Source of the DNA: Levilactobacillus brevis ATCC 14869 = DSM 20054
GTDB lineage: Bacteria; Bacillota; Bacilli; Lactobacillales; Lactobacillaceae
Length of the DNA: 64,000 bases
NCBI RefSeq assembly: GCF_001433855.1
Contig: NZ_AZCP01000003.1
Coordinates: forward strand, 401,280 to 465,279
Direction of reading: 5' to 3'
Made by a program: the position numbers and the translations under genes. The notes under the pieces were generated by a model, which was not told the DNA's origin, did not search any database, and worked only from the letters and a program-made list of their open reading frames with translations. The first letter of the stretch is position 1. The number at the start of each line of letters is the position of its first letter. Shown here piece by piece: positions 32,779-41,590 of this stretch.

Positions 32779-33687
32779 TTGAAAAAATGGGTATGGGTCG
32801 TGGCGACAATCGTTGTGGCACTGCTGATTGGTGGTTACGCGTATTCAAATCATCACGCAACAGCCAAAGAGTACCAAGCGGCAATGGCTAACGGGCGTAC
32901 TGCCATTCAAAGCAAACATTATACACAAGCCGAAAGCTACTTCCAGAATGCTTTAAAGCGCCGGTTGAACGATAAGACCGCTCAACGGTACCTGACGCAA
33001 ACGCAGCGATTCGTTTCGGCGGAAAACGCTTTGGATGATCTGCATTTTGCCAGTGCGCAAAAGCATTATCAAACCGTTCAGGACACGAAGAATGGGTCGC
33101 AAGTCTTAACTAAGCGGGCGCAGGATCGGTTAAAACAAGTTAAGACCATCCGGGGCAACGTTAAACAATTCAAGAAGTTATTAACCCAGGCACAAGGTCA
33201 AAATGAAGCCTTGAATTATGGGCAGTCAAATACAACCTTGGATGAACTCTTTAATAATAGTAAATTCCGGCAACGTTACTACAAGAACTTATACAGTCAA
33301 GCGTTGGCTTTACGTAAGGCGAACAATGCTGGTCAGACAGCCTCATTGGCTAGCAGTGCAAGTAGTACGGCCGCGGCGTCCTCAAGTGAGAGTAGCGCTA
33401 CGAGCAGTAGTACCGCTACAAGCAGTTCTAGTGCGTCATTGACGTCATCAGAACAGGCGGCGGCAAAGAATTACTCGGGAAGTAACGAGTATACGGTAAC
33501 AAAGAAGCAAAAGGAACTGAATGGCAAGACCATCACGGCGGATCAAATCGCTAGTGCCCGGAAGACCATTAATGCGGCAGGAGTTCAAGCAGACGCAATG
33601 AGTGATCAAGACGTGCGGGTTGCCTTGCAACAGGCGAATAAGAAGGATATGTCGTTATCGGCATACGCCAAACAATATCTGCAATAA
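32779..33687 (+). CDS. membrane-anchored protein with TPR-like domain and Ser-rich linker
   Basis: 302 residues from TTG at 32779, eight bases after GGAGG. There is one N-terminal membrane segment (residues 4-21) and then a helical domain (about 30-165) with tetratricopeptide-like residue spacing (GRTAIQSKHYTQAESYFQNALKRR). A Ser/Ala/Thr-rich low-complexity linker follows (about 186-228), then a small C-terminal domain (SGSNEYTVTKKQKELNGKTI ...). The C-terminal half is probably outside the cell. This layout is common in lactobacilli among proteins of unknown role. It sits alone with its own promoter (TATAAT-like at about 32741) and terminator. Confidence 0.7.
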   Translation: MKKWVWVVATIVVALLIGGYAYSNHHATAKEYQAAMANGRTAIQSKHYTQAESYFQNALKRRLNDKTAQRYLTQTQRFVSAENALDDLHFASAQKHYQTVQDTKNGSQVLTKRAQDRLKQVKTIRGNVKQFKKLLTQAQGQNEALNYGQSNTTLDELFNNSKFRQRYYKNLYSQALALRKANNAGQTASLASSASSTAAASSSESSATSSSTATSSSSASLTSSEQAAAKNYSGSNEYTVTKKQKELNGKTITADQIASARKTINAAGVQADAMSDQDVRVALQQANKKDMSLSAYAKQYLQ

Positions 33688-33695
33688 ACCGGAAG

Positions 33696-33724
33696 ATTCG
33701 AGAGTGATACTCGAATCTTTTTTA
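33696..33724 (+). terminator. intrinsic terminator
   Basis: AAGATTCGAG and CTCGAATCTT form a perfect 10-bp stem followed by TTTTT. Confidence 0.9.
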
Positions 33725-34118
33725 TTTGTCAGTAGGTGAGTCAACCCAATAACCTTACCTTTTCTAACGAGTTAGTTATAAAAGTTAACATGTAAGGGAG
33801 GTCAATAAACTAATCGTAAAAGAAAAACATCAGCTAAATAACTGATGGTATTAGGTAATTGTGGGTGCTTAAACCCGGTATTATAACCTTTTTCTTTCAA
33901 AAAATTGAATATTGTTACGAAAAATAAGCAAGTCATTATTCATGCGAAATTGGTAAGGACGTTTTACTATATAAGTAGAATCAGAATCTACAAAGGGGGT
34001 TAGGTGACACAGCCCTCGAAATAGCAGGTGAGCCAATCTTGGGGGATGGGGCAACCTAAACTGATTTGATTCCCAAATCACCAGAAGCTATTGGGGGAGC
34101 TATGTTACCAAGAAAATT
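33725..34118 (+). promoter_or_regulatory. gene-free leader of the ROK gene, with pairing elements
   Basis: No large coding frame. Pairing elements: CATCAG/CTGATG near 33825-33845, GTAGA/TCTAC near 33975-33991, GTTAGGT (33999) with ACCTAAAC (34054-34061) bridging a 50-base loop, and TGATTTG/CAAATCA (34062-34079). The last three would give an ordered leader just before the coupled start at 34102. No terminator-like T run follows, so any control would be on translation. Confidence 0.35.
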
Positions 34119-34122
34119 ATGA
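34102..34122 (+). CDS. six-codon leader ORF coupled to the ROK start
   Basis: ATG at 34102 two bases after GGGGGAGCT encodes MLPRKL, and its TGA overlaps the ROK gene's ATG (ATGA, 34119-34122). The ROK gene has no other ribosome-binding site at usual distance, so ribosomes probably arrive by reinitiation. The peptide is too short for any family assignment. Confidence 0.4.
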   Translation: MLPRKL

Positions 34123-35303
34123 TTATCAACAAACACATTATGCGCACCACCAATGAGAAACAGGTTTTGCAGCAGATTGTGAATGCGGGTCCGATTTCTC
34201 GGAGTCAGATCTCACGAAATCTCTGTTTGAATAAGGTCACAGTGTCTGATATTTATAGTCAATTACTCCATGAAGGGTTGATCCGTGAGGTTGGTCACGG
34301 TGTTAGCACGCGGAATGGTGGGCGAAAGCCAGTGATGGCATTACTGAACGTGGGGTATGGTTATGTCATCAGTATTAATATTCTTCGGTCACGCTTCTCG
34401 ATGATTACCTGCAGATTGGACGGGCGATCCGATAATTATGAAAGCGTCTCAACCCGGGATGTCGATTTGACGACGGTTCTGGATATGATTGATGAACGAA
34501 TTGCCAATACGATTGCTGCAAGTGATTCACGATTATTGGGAATTGCTTTTGGACTGGATGGCGTCATCTACGAGAATCAAATTCTAAGTGCGGCTTTAAA
34601 GGGCTTTAAGAGTTTTGATTTAGCGAAATATTTCAGTGATAAATTTCAAGTACCCGTAGTTTTAGAGAACTTAGCCAATGAATCCGCCATTTATGAACGT
34701 GATTTTGCGGGTGAAGGCGTTTATCAGGATCTGATTTCAGTCACGATTCGCGATCAAGTGGCCGCTGGAATTGTGGCCGATGGGCATCTCTATCGGGGCC
34801 ATAACGGTGAAGCGGGGAATATTGGAACTTGTCCCCTAGCCGATCGCTACCATGAAGGCAGTTCATCAACAGTGAATCACTTTGTCGCCGAAGGTCCGGT
34901 ATTACAACGGATTATGGCTTATCAGCATATCGACCGGGTGGATGTGAACCGGATTCGGCGTGATTATCTGGGGCACCGACCAGAGCTGACCGCTATTTTA
35001 GACGAATTTGCTTTCTATCTGGGAAAGGTTCTTGGCGATTTGTCGAACACTTTTGCTCCGGATGCAATCGTAGTGAATGCGCCGATTCTGGAATTACTGC
35101 CAGAAGTTATGGACCAGGTTCGGGAGCACGTTGACCGCTTGTCCATTCGCCGCAAAGCACCATTGCTATTGAGTAAGAATGCGAAGGAAGCGTCTTTAAC
35201 GGGCGGTGCCTCGGCAATTATTCATAAGGCATTGGGCTTAGATGATTTACAACTAACTTTTAAAAATGAGCGTTCGGCGGTACTTGAAGAAGTGGAATCG
35301 TAA
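34119..35303 (+). CDS. ROK-family transcriptional regulator (XylR/NagC type)
   Basis: 394 residues. A winged-helix DNA-binding domain (about 10-70; GPISRSQISRNLCLNKVTVSDIYSQLLHEGLI) precedes the ROK domain. This domain has the ASKHA fold but the sugar kinase motifs are incomplete: the region AAGIVADGHLYRGHNGEAGNIGTCPLA has the ROK signature with glutamate and a CxxG-like HGEAGNIG, but the cysteine zinc-binding cluster (CxCGxxGC) is missing. It probably binds a sugar ligand and represses carbohydrate genes. No carbohydrate operon is adjacent, so its targets are elsewhere. A second frame-coupled leader ORF precedes it. Confidence 0.85.
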   Translation: MIINKHIMRTTNEKQVLQQIVNAGPISRSQISRNLCLNKVTVSDIYSQLLHEGLIREVGHGVSTRNGGRKPVMALLNVGYGYVISINILRSRFSMITCRLDGRSDNYESVSTRDVDLTTVLDMIDERIANTIAASDSRLLGIAFGLDGVIYENQILSAALKGFKSFDLAKYFSDKFQVPVVLENLANESAIYERDFAGEGVYQDLISVTIRDQVAAGIVADGHLYRGHNGEAGNIGTCPLADRYHEGSSSTVNHFVAEGPVLQRIMAYQHIDRVDVNRIRRDYLGHRPELTAILDEFAFYLGKVLGDLSNTFAPDAIVVNAPILELLPEVMDQVREHVDRLSIRRKAPLLLSKNAKEASLTGGASAIIHKALGLDDLQLTFKNERSAVLEEVES

Positions 35304-35319
35304 TGAACGCGTAAAATTG

Positions 35320-35348
35320 GGAACTGGGCCCACGCCCGGTTCCTTTTT
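35320..35348 (+). terminator. intrinsic terminator
   Basis: GGAACTGGGC and GCCCGGTTCC with loop CCAC, followed by TTTTTA. Confidence 0.85.
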
Positions 35349-35430
35349 AGTATTTCCGGCAAAACTACTAGGGAATCATTAAAGTTAAGGTATAATGAAC
35401 CTAACAAGTGAGATAGGGGGAGGTTCACCA

Positions 35431-36522
35431 GTGAGTTTATGGCAACGCTTTGTTGAAAACGTTCAGCTTCGGCGGTTTACGGTGCTAGCACTAATTATTT
35501 TTGTGCTCTGGCTGATTCGCGCGGAAATGAATATGATTCTGTTGACGTTCATCTTCACATTTCTCGTATTGCAGTTGGTCAAAGCGGTTCGACGAGTCGT
35601 CAAGCTACCACCGGCTTTGATTGTGACGGTCACGTATGTGGTAATTATAGGACTATTGTATTGGGCGGTGACCACGTATCTACCGCAGATATTAACCTCA
35701 TCTATTCACGGAATTGAAAACTTATATAAGTTCTATCAAGATCCGAAGAATAATAGTAACGAGATTATTAGTTATGTAACGAATTACATCAAGACGTCAG
35801 ATATCGTTAATCAGTTGCAAAATGGGGCTAAGCTCGTGCTGACGTACGTCTCGACGATTGGATCGTTTGGGGTCACGCTATTTATGTCGATGATTCTGAG
35901 TTTCTTCTTTACGATTGAAAGTAAACAGATGGCGGCCTTTTCCAAGCGCTTCCTAACCAGCACGTATGGCTGGTTCTTCGAAGACATTAACTTCTTTGCG
36001 ACGAAGTTCGTGAATACTTTTGGTGTCGTGTTGGAAGCACAGTTCTTCATTGCACTGTGTAATACGGTGATTACCACGATTGTGTTAGCAATCATGCAGA
36101 TGCCCCAGTTGCCGACGCTGGCCATTATGATTTTCATTTTGAGCCTGATTCCGGTGGCCGGTGTGATCGTCTCGATTATCCCACTAGCTATTTTGGGATA
36201 TTCAGTGGGCGGCTTCCGCTACATTGTTTATATTCTAGTGATGATTGTGGTGGTCCACGCACTGGAAGCTTATGTGTTGAATCCGAAGTTTATGTCGAGC
36301 AGAACGGAGCTGCCAATCTTCTATACGTTTGTTGTGCTATTGGCGGGTGAACAGCTTTTCGGCGTCTGGGGATTGATTGTGGGGGTTCCCATCTTCACGT
36401 TCTTCCTGGATATCTTAGGGGTACGACCGGTTCATGGTCTACACCCGACGCCGCACGTGGATGTCAAGAAAATCCGCGAGTACCGGCGAAATCATCATCC
36501 AGATGATAGGAATGATGAATAA
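35431..36522 (+). CDS. AI-2E-family (YdiK/PerM-like) permease
   Basis: 363 residues of PF01594, the family named after the AI-2 exporter TqsA, whose members also include Na+/H+ antiporter-like proteins. Start GTG at 35431 follows GGGGGAGG by seven bases. An ATG at 35395 overlaps a TATAAT box (35391-35396) and cannot be used. About seven to eight membrane segments are visible, with the family's C-terminal region LSLIPVAGVIVSIIPLAILGYS (about 240-262) and VLNPKFMSSRTELPIFYTFVVLLAGEQLFGVWGLIVGVPIF (about 290-330). It is monocistronic and closed by a terminator. Substrate unknown. Confidence 0.88.
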   Translation: MSLWQRFVENVQLRRFTVLALIIFVLWLIRAEMNMILLTFIFTFLVLQLVKAVRRVVKLPPALIVTVTYVVIIGLLYWAVTTYLPQILTSSIHGIENLYKFYQDPKNNSNEIISYVTNYIKTSDIVNQLQNGAKLVLTYVSTIGSFGVTLFMSMILSFFFTIESKQMAAFSKRFLTSTYGWFFEDINFFATKFVNTFGVVLEAQFFIALCNTVITTIVLAIMQMPQLPTLAIMIFILSLIPVAGVIVSIIPLAILGYSVGGFRYIVYILVMIVVVHALEAYVLNPKFMSSRTELPIFYTFVVLLAGEQLFGVWGLIVGVPIFTFFLDILGVRPVHGLHPTPHVDVKKIREYRRNHHPDDRNDE

Positions 36523-36537
36523 GACCAAGTTAAAGAG

Positions 36538-36575
36538 GGCTTCGCGAGGGATTGTTATCCTTGCGAAGCCTTTTT
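36538..36575 (+). terminator. intrinsic terminator
   Basis: GGCTTCGCGAGG and CCTTGCGAAGCC form a strong stem followed by TTTTT. Confidence 0.9.
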
Positions 36576-36808
36576 GGTTAGCTGGCAGGTAAGCAAATGT
36601 TAGTGATGCAACCCTTTAGAGACTAATCTAATTAGTTAGAAGGGGACATCACTCTAACTGATGACTGCTGATTGGTTTGAAAGACCCCTGGTGGCGTTGA
36701 GGGCGTAGAATACGGGCGAAGAAAAAGATGGTGTGTCATTCATGAAAGGTGTAGTGAGGCGAAAACAGATGAGGAGTTATTCATTGGCTGTGTGAGGAGG
36801 AGAGTTCG

Positions 36809-38764
36809 ATGCGGAAATTAATCTATGCCATCCTCGTTGGGATAGCGGCACTGCTGGTTGGTGTTGGGCTGACACATCCAGTGGTGGGACATGCCGCAGA
36901 AGTACCAGTTACGGGACTGTCTGCGGGGGATGCCGTTATTAAGGATGCTAATGGTAAAGTTGTGACGGGACAGGGGCCGTTTGATCGTTATCAGAGCTAT
37001 AGTGTGAATTATGCTTGGCAAATTCCGGACGGGGTTAAGCTAGCGGGGAATACGTCAACCGTTTCGGTCCCAGCAGGGTTGGAACCCAATGCAGACATTT
37101 CGTTTGATATTACGGATTCAACCGGAACAGTCGTGGGTCATTTTAGTATTAAGGCGGGATCATCCACCGGGACGGTTACCTATAATGAAAATGCGGATGC
37201 CGCTGTGAATCGGCACGGAAGCCTATCATTTCATGCGAGTGGGACCAGTGACAATAATAATCAGGGTAATGGTTGGACGGTTAATAAAATTGGGTGGATT
37301 TCAGGAATGGAACCACAGGGTACGCCCAACGAGCTGACGTGGAACGTTGCCTTTAACTCGGCCAGTGCCAATATCGGCACTGTAACAATTACTGATACGC
37401 TAGGACCGGGCCAAACCTATGTGCCGGGGAGCGTTTATGCTCCCACAGGATCTTATGATGCTAAAGGAAACTTTATTCCAGATGGCGGGACGCTGACACC
37501 GGCGGTCAGTGTCAATGGGTCTGAGATGACCTTTACTTTCAGTAATGTGACTAAAGCAGTCGATATGACGTACAAGACGAAACCAACACTGACGAATAAC
37601 GAAGGCAAATGGACGAATACGGCCAGCGCCTCCAACGGTGGGTCAGTCTCTGCGACCGTGACCTGGGGTGGTAGCGGTACTGGAACCGGTGAAGAACCTA
37701 GTGAGGTGACTTTGACCAAAACGGCAAGTGATGGAACCAAATTGCCCGATGCTATTTATAAGTTGGAAGATAGTTTGGGGCAGGTGATGTTTTCTGCGTT
37801 GAAGACGGATGAGAACGGTCAAATTAATCTGCATATGTTAACGCCAGGCGATTACACCTTGACGGAAGTGACAGCTCCAGATGGCTATGAACTTAATACA
37901 ACACCGATTAAGTTTACGGTTGCGGCTGGTCAAAAGCCGATTCAGTTAAATGCTGTTGACCCGAAGACAACGACAACGGTACCAACACCAGACAAGGGAA
38001 GCTTGCTCATTAAAAAGACTGGCATGAATGGTGTTGCTCTACCGGGAGCGGTCTTCACGTTGAAGGCGGCTAGCGGTGAAGTTATCAAAGAGGGACTGGA
38101 AACGGATGCCAATGGTGAAATTTTACTACCGTATTTGGCGGCAGGAACGTATACGTTGGTTGAAACCAAGGCGCCAGAAGGATATACGATCAACTCGGCA
38201 CCGATTACCGTTGAAATTCCAGCGGATGGGCATGAGGTGGTCGTGCCAATTAAGGATCAGCAGGTAACGGGCGGTTCCGAGACGCCAACACCGAACCCAC
38301 AAGAACCACAGGTGCCGGGCGTAACGCCACCAACGAAACCAATCGAGCCAACTACTCCGGGCGTGACACCAACGAAGCCAACCACACCAGGTGTGGCAGT
38401 ACCAACGAAACCAATTAAGCCAATAAAACCGGGTGTGACACCAGCGACGAAGCCAACCACGCCATCGACTGCTGGGACTATTAAACCAGGTGTAACGGGG
38501 TCAACGTCTACTGGGACCACAACGCCTGGTGGCATGGGAACTGATAGTCGCAGCAATGCCCGTTCGGTTGGACATGCTGGTGGCAGTGGCGCAGTTGGAC
38601 AAGCGCGGAACGCTAATGGGACAGCCCGTATGGGGGCACACGGTCAGACAATGACCCGGTTGCCACAAACCAATGAGCAGACATCGCCGTGGGCAGCAGT
38701 GATCGGTCTGATAGGCTTGTTGGGAGTGGGCGTGTTTGGTCGACTATATCGGCATCAAGATTAA
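36809..38764 (+). CDS. LPXTG-anchored adhesin with collagen-binding and two SpaA/Cna-B domains
   Basis: 651 residues. Signal peptide (1-30; HPVVGHAAE cleavage region); an N-terminal adhesive domain (about 40-165); a collagen-binding-type domain (about 170-275; NELTWNVAFNSA ... VTITDTLGPGQTYVPGSV); two SpaA-type isopeptide domains (about 295-380 ending LTEVTAPDGYEL and 400-475 ending VETKAPEGYTI, with Lys residues in TLTKTAS and LLIKKTG and the E boxes TEV and VET). A Pro/Thr linker (about 490-570) and a Gly/Ala/Arg-rich tail follow. A sorting signal LPQTNE stands 35 residues from the end before a membrane segment and basic tail. Sortase A should attach it to peptidoglycan. RBS GAGGAGGAGAG. 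Isolated gene with its own terminator; it could bind collagen or mucosal surfaces. Confidence 0.9.
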   Translation: MRKLIYAILVGIAALLVGVGLTHPVVGHAAEVPVTGLSAGDAVIKDANGKVVTGQGPFDRYQSYSVNYAWQIPDGVKLAGNTSTVSVPAGLEPNADISFDITDSTGTVVGHFSIKAGSSTGTVTYNENADAAVNRHGSLSFHASGTSDNNNQGNGWTVNKIGWISGMEPQGTPNELTWNVAFNSASANIGTVTITDTLGPGQTYVPGSVYAPTGSYDAKGNFIPDGGTLTPAVSVNGSEMTFTFSNVTKAVDMTYKTKPTLTNNEGKWTNTASASNGGSVSATVTWGGSGTGTGEEPSEVTLTKTASDGTKLPDAIYKLEDSLGQVMFSALKTDENGQINLHMLTPGDYTLTEVTAPDGYELNTTPIKFTVAAGQKPIQLNAVDPKTTTTVPTPDKGSLLIKKTGMNGVALPGAVFTLKAASGEVIKEGLETDANGEILLPYLAAGTYTLVETKAPEGYTINSAPITVEIPADGHEVVVPIKDQQVTGGSETPTPNPQEPQVPGVTPPTKPIEPTTPGVTPTKPTTPGVAVPTKPIKPIKPGVTPATKPTTPSTAGTIKPGVTGSTSTGTTTPGGMGTDSRSNARSVGHAGGSGAVGQARNANGTARMGAHGQTMTRLPQTNEQTSPWAAVIGLIGLLGVGVFGRLYRHQD

Positions 38765-38767
38765 ATA

Positions 38768-38799
38768 AAACGCTTGGCTGGCAACGGTCGAGCGTTTTT
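38768..38799 (+). terminator. intrinsic terminator
   Basis: AAACGCT pairs with AGCGTTT, with extra pairs inside the loop (TTGGCTGG...), followed by TTTTTG. Confidence 0.7.
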
Positions 38800-38900
38800 G
38801 TAGGCTCAAAGATTGTGAAAATAGGGAATATAGCTGAAATTTAGCGGCAGATGGTGTAAAATAATATGGATAATATGAGAAAAGAAAGAGGTCATAACTG

Positions 38901-39593
38901 ATGGCAAAATTAGTACTGATTCGCCACGGCCAAAGTGAATGGAACTTGGAAAACAAGTTCACTGGCTGGGTTGACGTTGATTTGAGCGAAAAGGGTGTCG
39001 AAGAAGCAAAGGCAGCCGGTAACAAGATCAAGGAATCTGGTTTGAAGTTCGACTACGCCTACACTTCAGTATTGAAGCGGGCAATCAAGACGTTACACTA
39101 CGTTTTGGAAGAATCTGACCAACTTTGGATTCCAGAAACCAAGACTTGGCGCTTGAACGAACGTCACTACGGTGCTTTGCAAGGCTTGAACAAGGCTGAA
39201 ACGGCTGAAAAGTACGGTGACGACCAAGTGCACATCTGGCGTCGGTCATACGACGTTTTACCACCACTTCTGGACGCTGACGCTGAAGGCTCAGCTGTAA
39301 AGGACCCTCGTTACGCAAACTTGGACCCTAACATCGTACCTGGTGGCGAAAACTTGAAGGTTACTTTGGAACGGGTTATGCCTTTCTGGGAAGACGAAAT
39401 TGCCCCTAAGTTGCTTGATGGCAAGAACGTCATCATCGCTGCCCACGGTAACTCACTCCGGGCACTTTCCAAGTACATCGAACGGATCTCTGATGACGAC
39501 ATCATGGATCTTGAAATGGCAACTGGCGAACCAGTGGTCTACGACTTCGATGATAAGTTAAACATGACGAACAAGACGAAGATGGGTAAGTAA
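38901..39593 (+). CDS. gpmA: 2,3-bisphosphoglycerate-dependent phosphoglycerate mutase
   Basis: 230 residues of the dPGM family. The histidine nucleophile is in IRHGQSEWN (His9), Glu88-type acid in [20 protein letters not shown], and the second histidine is in [15 protein letters not shown] (about 182). Substrate-binding Arg/Lys residues in [17 protein letters not shown] and [12 protein letters not shown] are kept. It interconverts 3- and 2-phosphoglycerate in glycolysis/gluconeogenesis. Very strong codon bias (almost only major codons) indicates high expression. RBS AAGAAAGAGG, start 38901. Confidence 0.97.
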   Translation: MAKLVLIRHGQSEWNLENKFTGWVDVDLSEKGVEEAKAAGNKIKESGLKFDYAYTSVLKRAIKTLHYVLEESDQLWIPETKTWRLNERHYGALQGLNKAETAEKYGDDQVHIWRRSYDVLPPLLDADAEGSAVKDPRYANLDPNIVPGGENLKVTLERVMPFWEDEIAPKLLDGKNVIIAAHGNSLRALSKYIERISDDDIMDLEMATGEPVVYDFDDKLNMTNKTKMGK

Positions 39594-39610
39594 TTACCTG
39601 GCTTTGGATG

Positions 39611-39639
39611 AGCCGCTCTGTATGTGGGGGCGGCTTTTT
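39611..39639 (+). terminator. intrinsic terminator of gpmA
   Basis: AGCCGC and GCGGCT across a 13-base loop, followed by TTTTTC. It lies inside the open frame that extends upstream of the GNAT gene, which excludes starts before it. Confidence 0.8.
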
Positions 39640-39681
39640 CGTGGGGAAAAATCGGCGTACAGTGAAGGACGGTTAATCGGG

Positions 39682-40155
39682 ATGAGCAATGATTGTTATT
39701 TAAGACCCTATGCACCGACTGATTTGCCGGCTGTGCGGCGGCTATTTAAGACAACCGTTGAGCGCATTAATTGTCGGGATTACTCGGCAGAACAACTGGC
39801 CGCCTGGATTGGTGATGACAGTCCGCTAACGCAGCAACGCTGGCAGGAGAGTTTGTGCCAACATCAGACTTTGGTGGCAATCAAGGATGATCAAGTAGTG
39901 GGATTTGCAGATATAAGTGATACCGGATATTTGGATCGCTTGTATGTGCACGCTGCGTATCAGCGCCAGGGCATTGCGACAGCGCTGGTAACCGCACTGG
40001 AAGAACAGATGCTGGCATCTAGGTATACGACGTATGCGTCAATCACGGCTAAACCATTTTTTATGCAGATGGGTTATCACGTGGTTCGTAAAAATACGGT
40101 TGTCCGGGCTGGTATCAATTTGATAAACTTTGAAATGATAAAAACAAATTCGTAA
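39682..40155 (+). CDS. GNAT-family N-acetyltransferase
   Basis: 157 residues from the ATG at 39682. The acetyl-CoA motif A is seen in LDRLYVHAAYQRQGIATALVTALEEQML (about residues 88-115), with R/Q-x-x-G-I-A. The N-terminal part LRPYAPTDLPAVRRLFKTTVERI is the usual GNAT start. The C-terminus has FFMQMGYHVVRKNTVVRAGINLINFEM, as in YafP/PA4866-like members. The substrate is unknown. It starts a small cluster with an unknown 83-residue gene and a DUF3781 gene, spaced 18 bases and overlapping respectively. Confidence 0.85.
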   Translation: MSNDCYLRPYAPTDLPAVRRLFKTTVERINCRDYSAEQLAAWIGDDSPLTQQRWQESLCQHQTLVAIKDDQVVGFADISDTGYLDRLYVHAAYQRQGIATALVTALEEQMLASRYTTYASITAKPFFMQMGYHVVRKNTVVRAGINLINFEMIKTNS

Positions 40156-40173
40156 GAGAAGAGAGAGTAAATT

Positions 40174-40425
40174 TTGGCAGACAAAGACGTTACGCAAGTA
40201 GAAATGATGAAGATTATTGCCTTATTCCGTAAAGAAGGCTACAAGGGAGAATACGAGGATTTCCAGCGGGTCAGTGGAACTGATCGGGAGTTTTTTGTGG
40301 TGATGGCCAACGAACAGGGAATTAAAGCACTATTCCGGGCGAGCTTGATGCTGAACGCTGTGCAGTTCCAGTATGTGCTCGATGATAAACATACCTTTGT
40401 GCAAGAGGACGCGGATGCCGGATAA
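40174..40425 (+). CDS. small hypothetical protein in GNAT-DUF3781 cluster
   Basis: 83 residues starting with TTG at 40174 after a GAGAGAG site. The composition is soluble and charged (MADKDVTQVEMMKIIALFRKEGYKGEYEDF). No family or motif is recognised. It is 18 bases after the acetyltransferase gene and overlaps the next gene by 11 bases, which argues for real translation in an operon. Confidence 0.65.
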   Translation: MADKDVTQVEMMKIIALFRKEGYKGEYEDFQRVSGTDREFFVVMANEQGIKALFRASLMLNAVQFQYVLDDKHTFVQEDADAG

Positions 40426-40675
40426 TTCGGAACTACTGGCGTTGATTAAGGAACGGGTTTGCTATACAGATCTGGTTTATCAACGTGTTAATAAGAAGCT
40501 AAAAGTGGATTTGTCACGGGCTGAGATTGAGACGTTGGTACAAAATATCTTGGGTGACGAGCAAACGATGCTTGAAAAGCGGGGGAAGAATTACTACGTC
40601 ACCAGCTTAGCTCGCCACACAAGATTGACGATAAATTCGTTTAATTTTCGGCTGATTACGGCGGATCGTATCTGA
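40415..40675 (+). CDS. DUF3781-family protein
   Basis: 86 residues from the ATG at 40415; the ATG follows AGAGG and overlaps the upstream gene by 11 bases. The family pattern is clear: LIKERVCYTDLVYQRVNKKLKVDLSRAEIETLVQNIL, EKRGKNYYVTSL, and RLTINSFNFRLITAD (about 10-85). DUF3781 proteins are small, probably soluble and widespread in Firmicutes with no known function. A near-identical second copy lacking the N-terminal 24 residues lies at 44723-44932. Confidence 0.88.
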   Translation: MPDNSELLALIKERVCYTDLVYQRVNKKLKVDLSRAEIETLVQNILGDEQTMLEKRGKNYYVTSLARHTRLTINSFNFRLITADRI

Positions 40676-40722
40676 TAAGGTTGTGAGGGCAATCCAATTT
40701 TGGACTAATTGAATATGATGTT

Positions 40723-40762
40723 AAAAAGAGCAACTAGGCCTAATCGCTTAGTTGCTCTTTTT
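40723..40762. terminator. bidirectional terminator between convergent genes
   Basis: AAAAAGAGCAACTA and TAGTTGCTCTTTTT form a 14-bp perfect stem. Confidence 0.9.
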
Positions 40763-40808
40763 GAGTGACTTAGATACCCATGGCCCCGTTTAACAAGGAA
40801 GATGGATA

Positions 40809-41291
40809 CTACTTATCGAGGAGTCCCAATTCTTTTGCATCCATGCCATCTCTGACCATCGCTTCAAATTTAGAACGTAATGCAGGGTCAGTTTCAGTGG
40901 TCCCAGGAATGTAGTTAACGTCTTCAGTTCCTGCCGCTAAAGCGCGTTTGTAGTACCATTTTTTCCAACGTAGGAAGTCCATCGTATGTTGTAGTGTCGC
41001 CATTTTTTCTTCTAAGTTGGTTTCCTGTTCGGCTAAGAATTCGTATCGTTCGTCTAATGTACGATCACCAGCCAGACACAATTCAATGAAGCTGGCAATT
41101 TGTTTAACGGGCAGTCCCGCTTCTTTTAAACAACTAATGGTTTCCAGATAATTGAAATCGGCATCTTTGAAGATACGACGACCGCTCTCATTGCGATCAA
41201 CAAATGGTAATAATCCTTCTTTATCATAGTAACGTAGTGTATAGGTACTAATATTTAATTTATCAGCAACTTGGCCGATTGAATATAGCAT
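40809..41291 (-). CDS. MerR-family regulator (controls the adjacent isomerase/reductase operon)
   Basis: 160 residues. The N-terminal winged HTH is canonical: YSIGQVADKLNISTYTLRYYDKEGLLPFVDRNESGRRIFKDADF (residues 2-45), with the R-Y-Y-D signature. A coiled-coil follows (about 85-125). No conserved metal-binding cysteine pair is seen, so it is probably of the NmlR/AdhR stress type. It diverges from the isomerase gene at 41591. The intergenic region contains a MerR-style promoter with a 19-bp spacer and a TTAGA/TCTAA inverted repeat, its likely target. Confidence 0.92.
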   Translation of the reverse strand: MLYSIGQVADKLNISTYTLRYYDKEGLLPFVDRNESGRRIFKDADFNYLETISCLKEAGLPVKQIASFIELCLAGDRTLDERYEFLAEQETNLEEKMATLQHTMDFLRWKKWYYKRALAAGTEDVNYIPGTTETDPALRSKFEAMVRDGMDAKELGLLDK

Positions 41292-41503
41292 GACTTATCT
41301 CGCTTTCTTTTTTTAGATTTGTTTTTACTTTAAAGGAACATTTTCGAAAACTCAAATTTGGGCCTCTTGTAGAAAAATATTTTTCACTTTTTATCAGATA
41401 ACAGGAAATACTATCAATGCTGATCTGCTGCGGCTATTATTATGCGGTTTATGGTTAATTTGGGAGAATTTCAGGTGAAAATAAAAAAAGTTTTATCAAT
41501 CCC

Positions 41504-41534
41504 TTGACTTAGACCTAGCTCTAACTTCTATATT
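41504..41534 (+). promoter_or_regulatory. MerR-type 19-bp-spacer promoter with inverted repeat
   Basis: TTGACT (41504-41509), 19 bases, TATATT (41529-41534). The spacer holds TTAGA ... TCTAA (41509-41513 and 41520-41524). MerR activators twist such overlong spacers to allow transcription. The next gene starts 57 bases downstream. Confidence 0.8.
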
Positions 41535-41590
41535 AGTAAACGTCGAAAAGAAAGCAAAAAAGCCAATCAATTAAGGAGCGATTTTATATT

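Noticed and set aside
35395..35430. ATG start for the AI-2E-family gene
   Set aside because: The ATG overlaps the -10 TATAAT box, so it cannot be in the transcript; GTG at 35431 has the ribosome-binding site.
39604..39681. Upstream extension of the GNAT gene
   Set aside because: It runs through the gpmA terminator at 39611-39639; the real start is at 39682.
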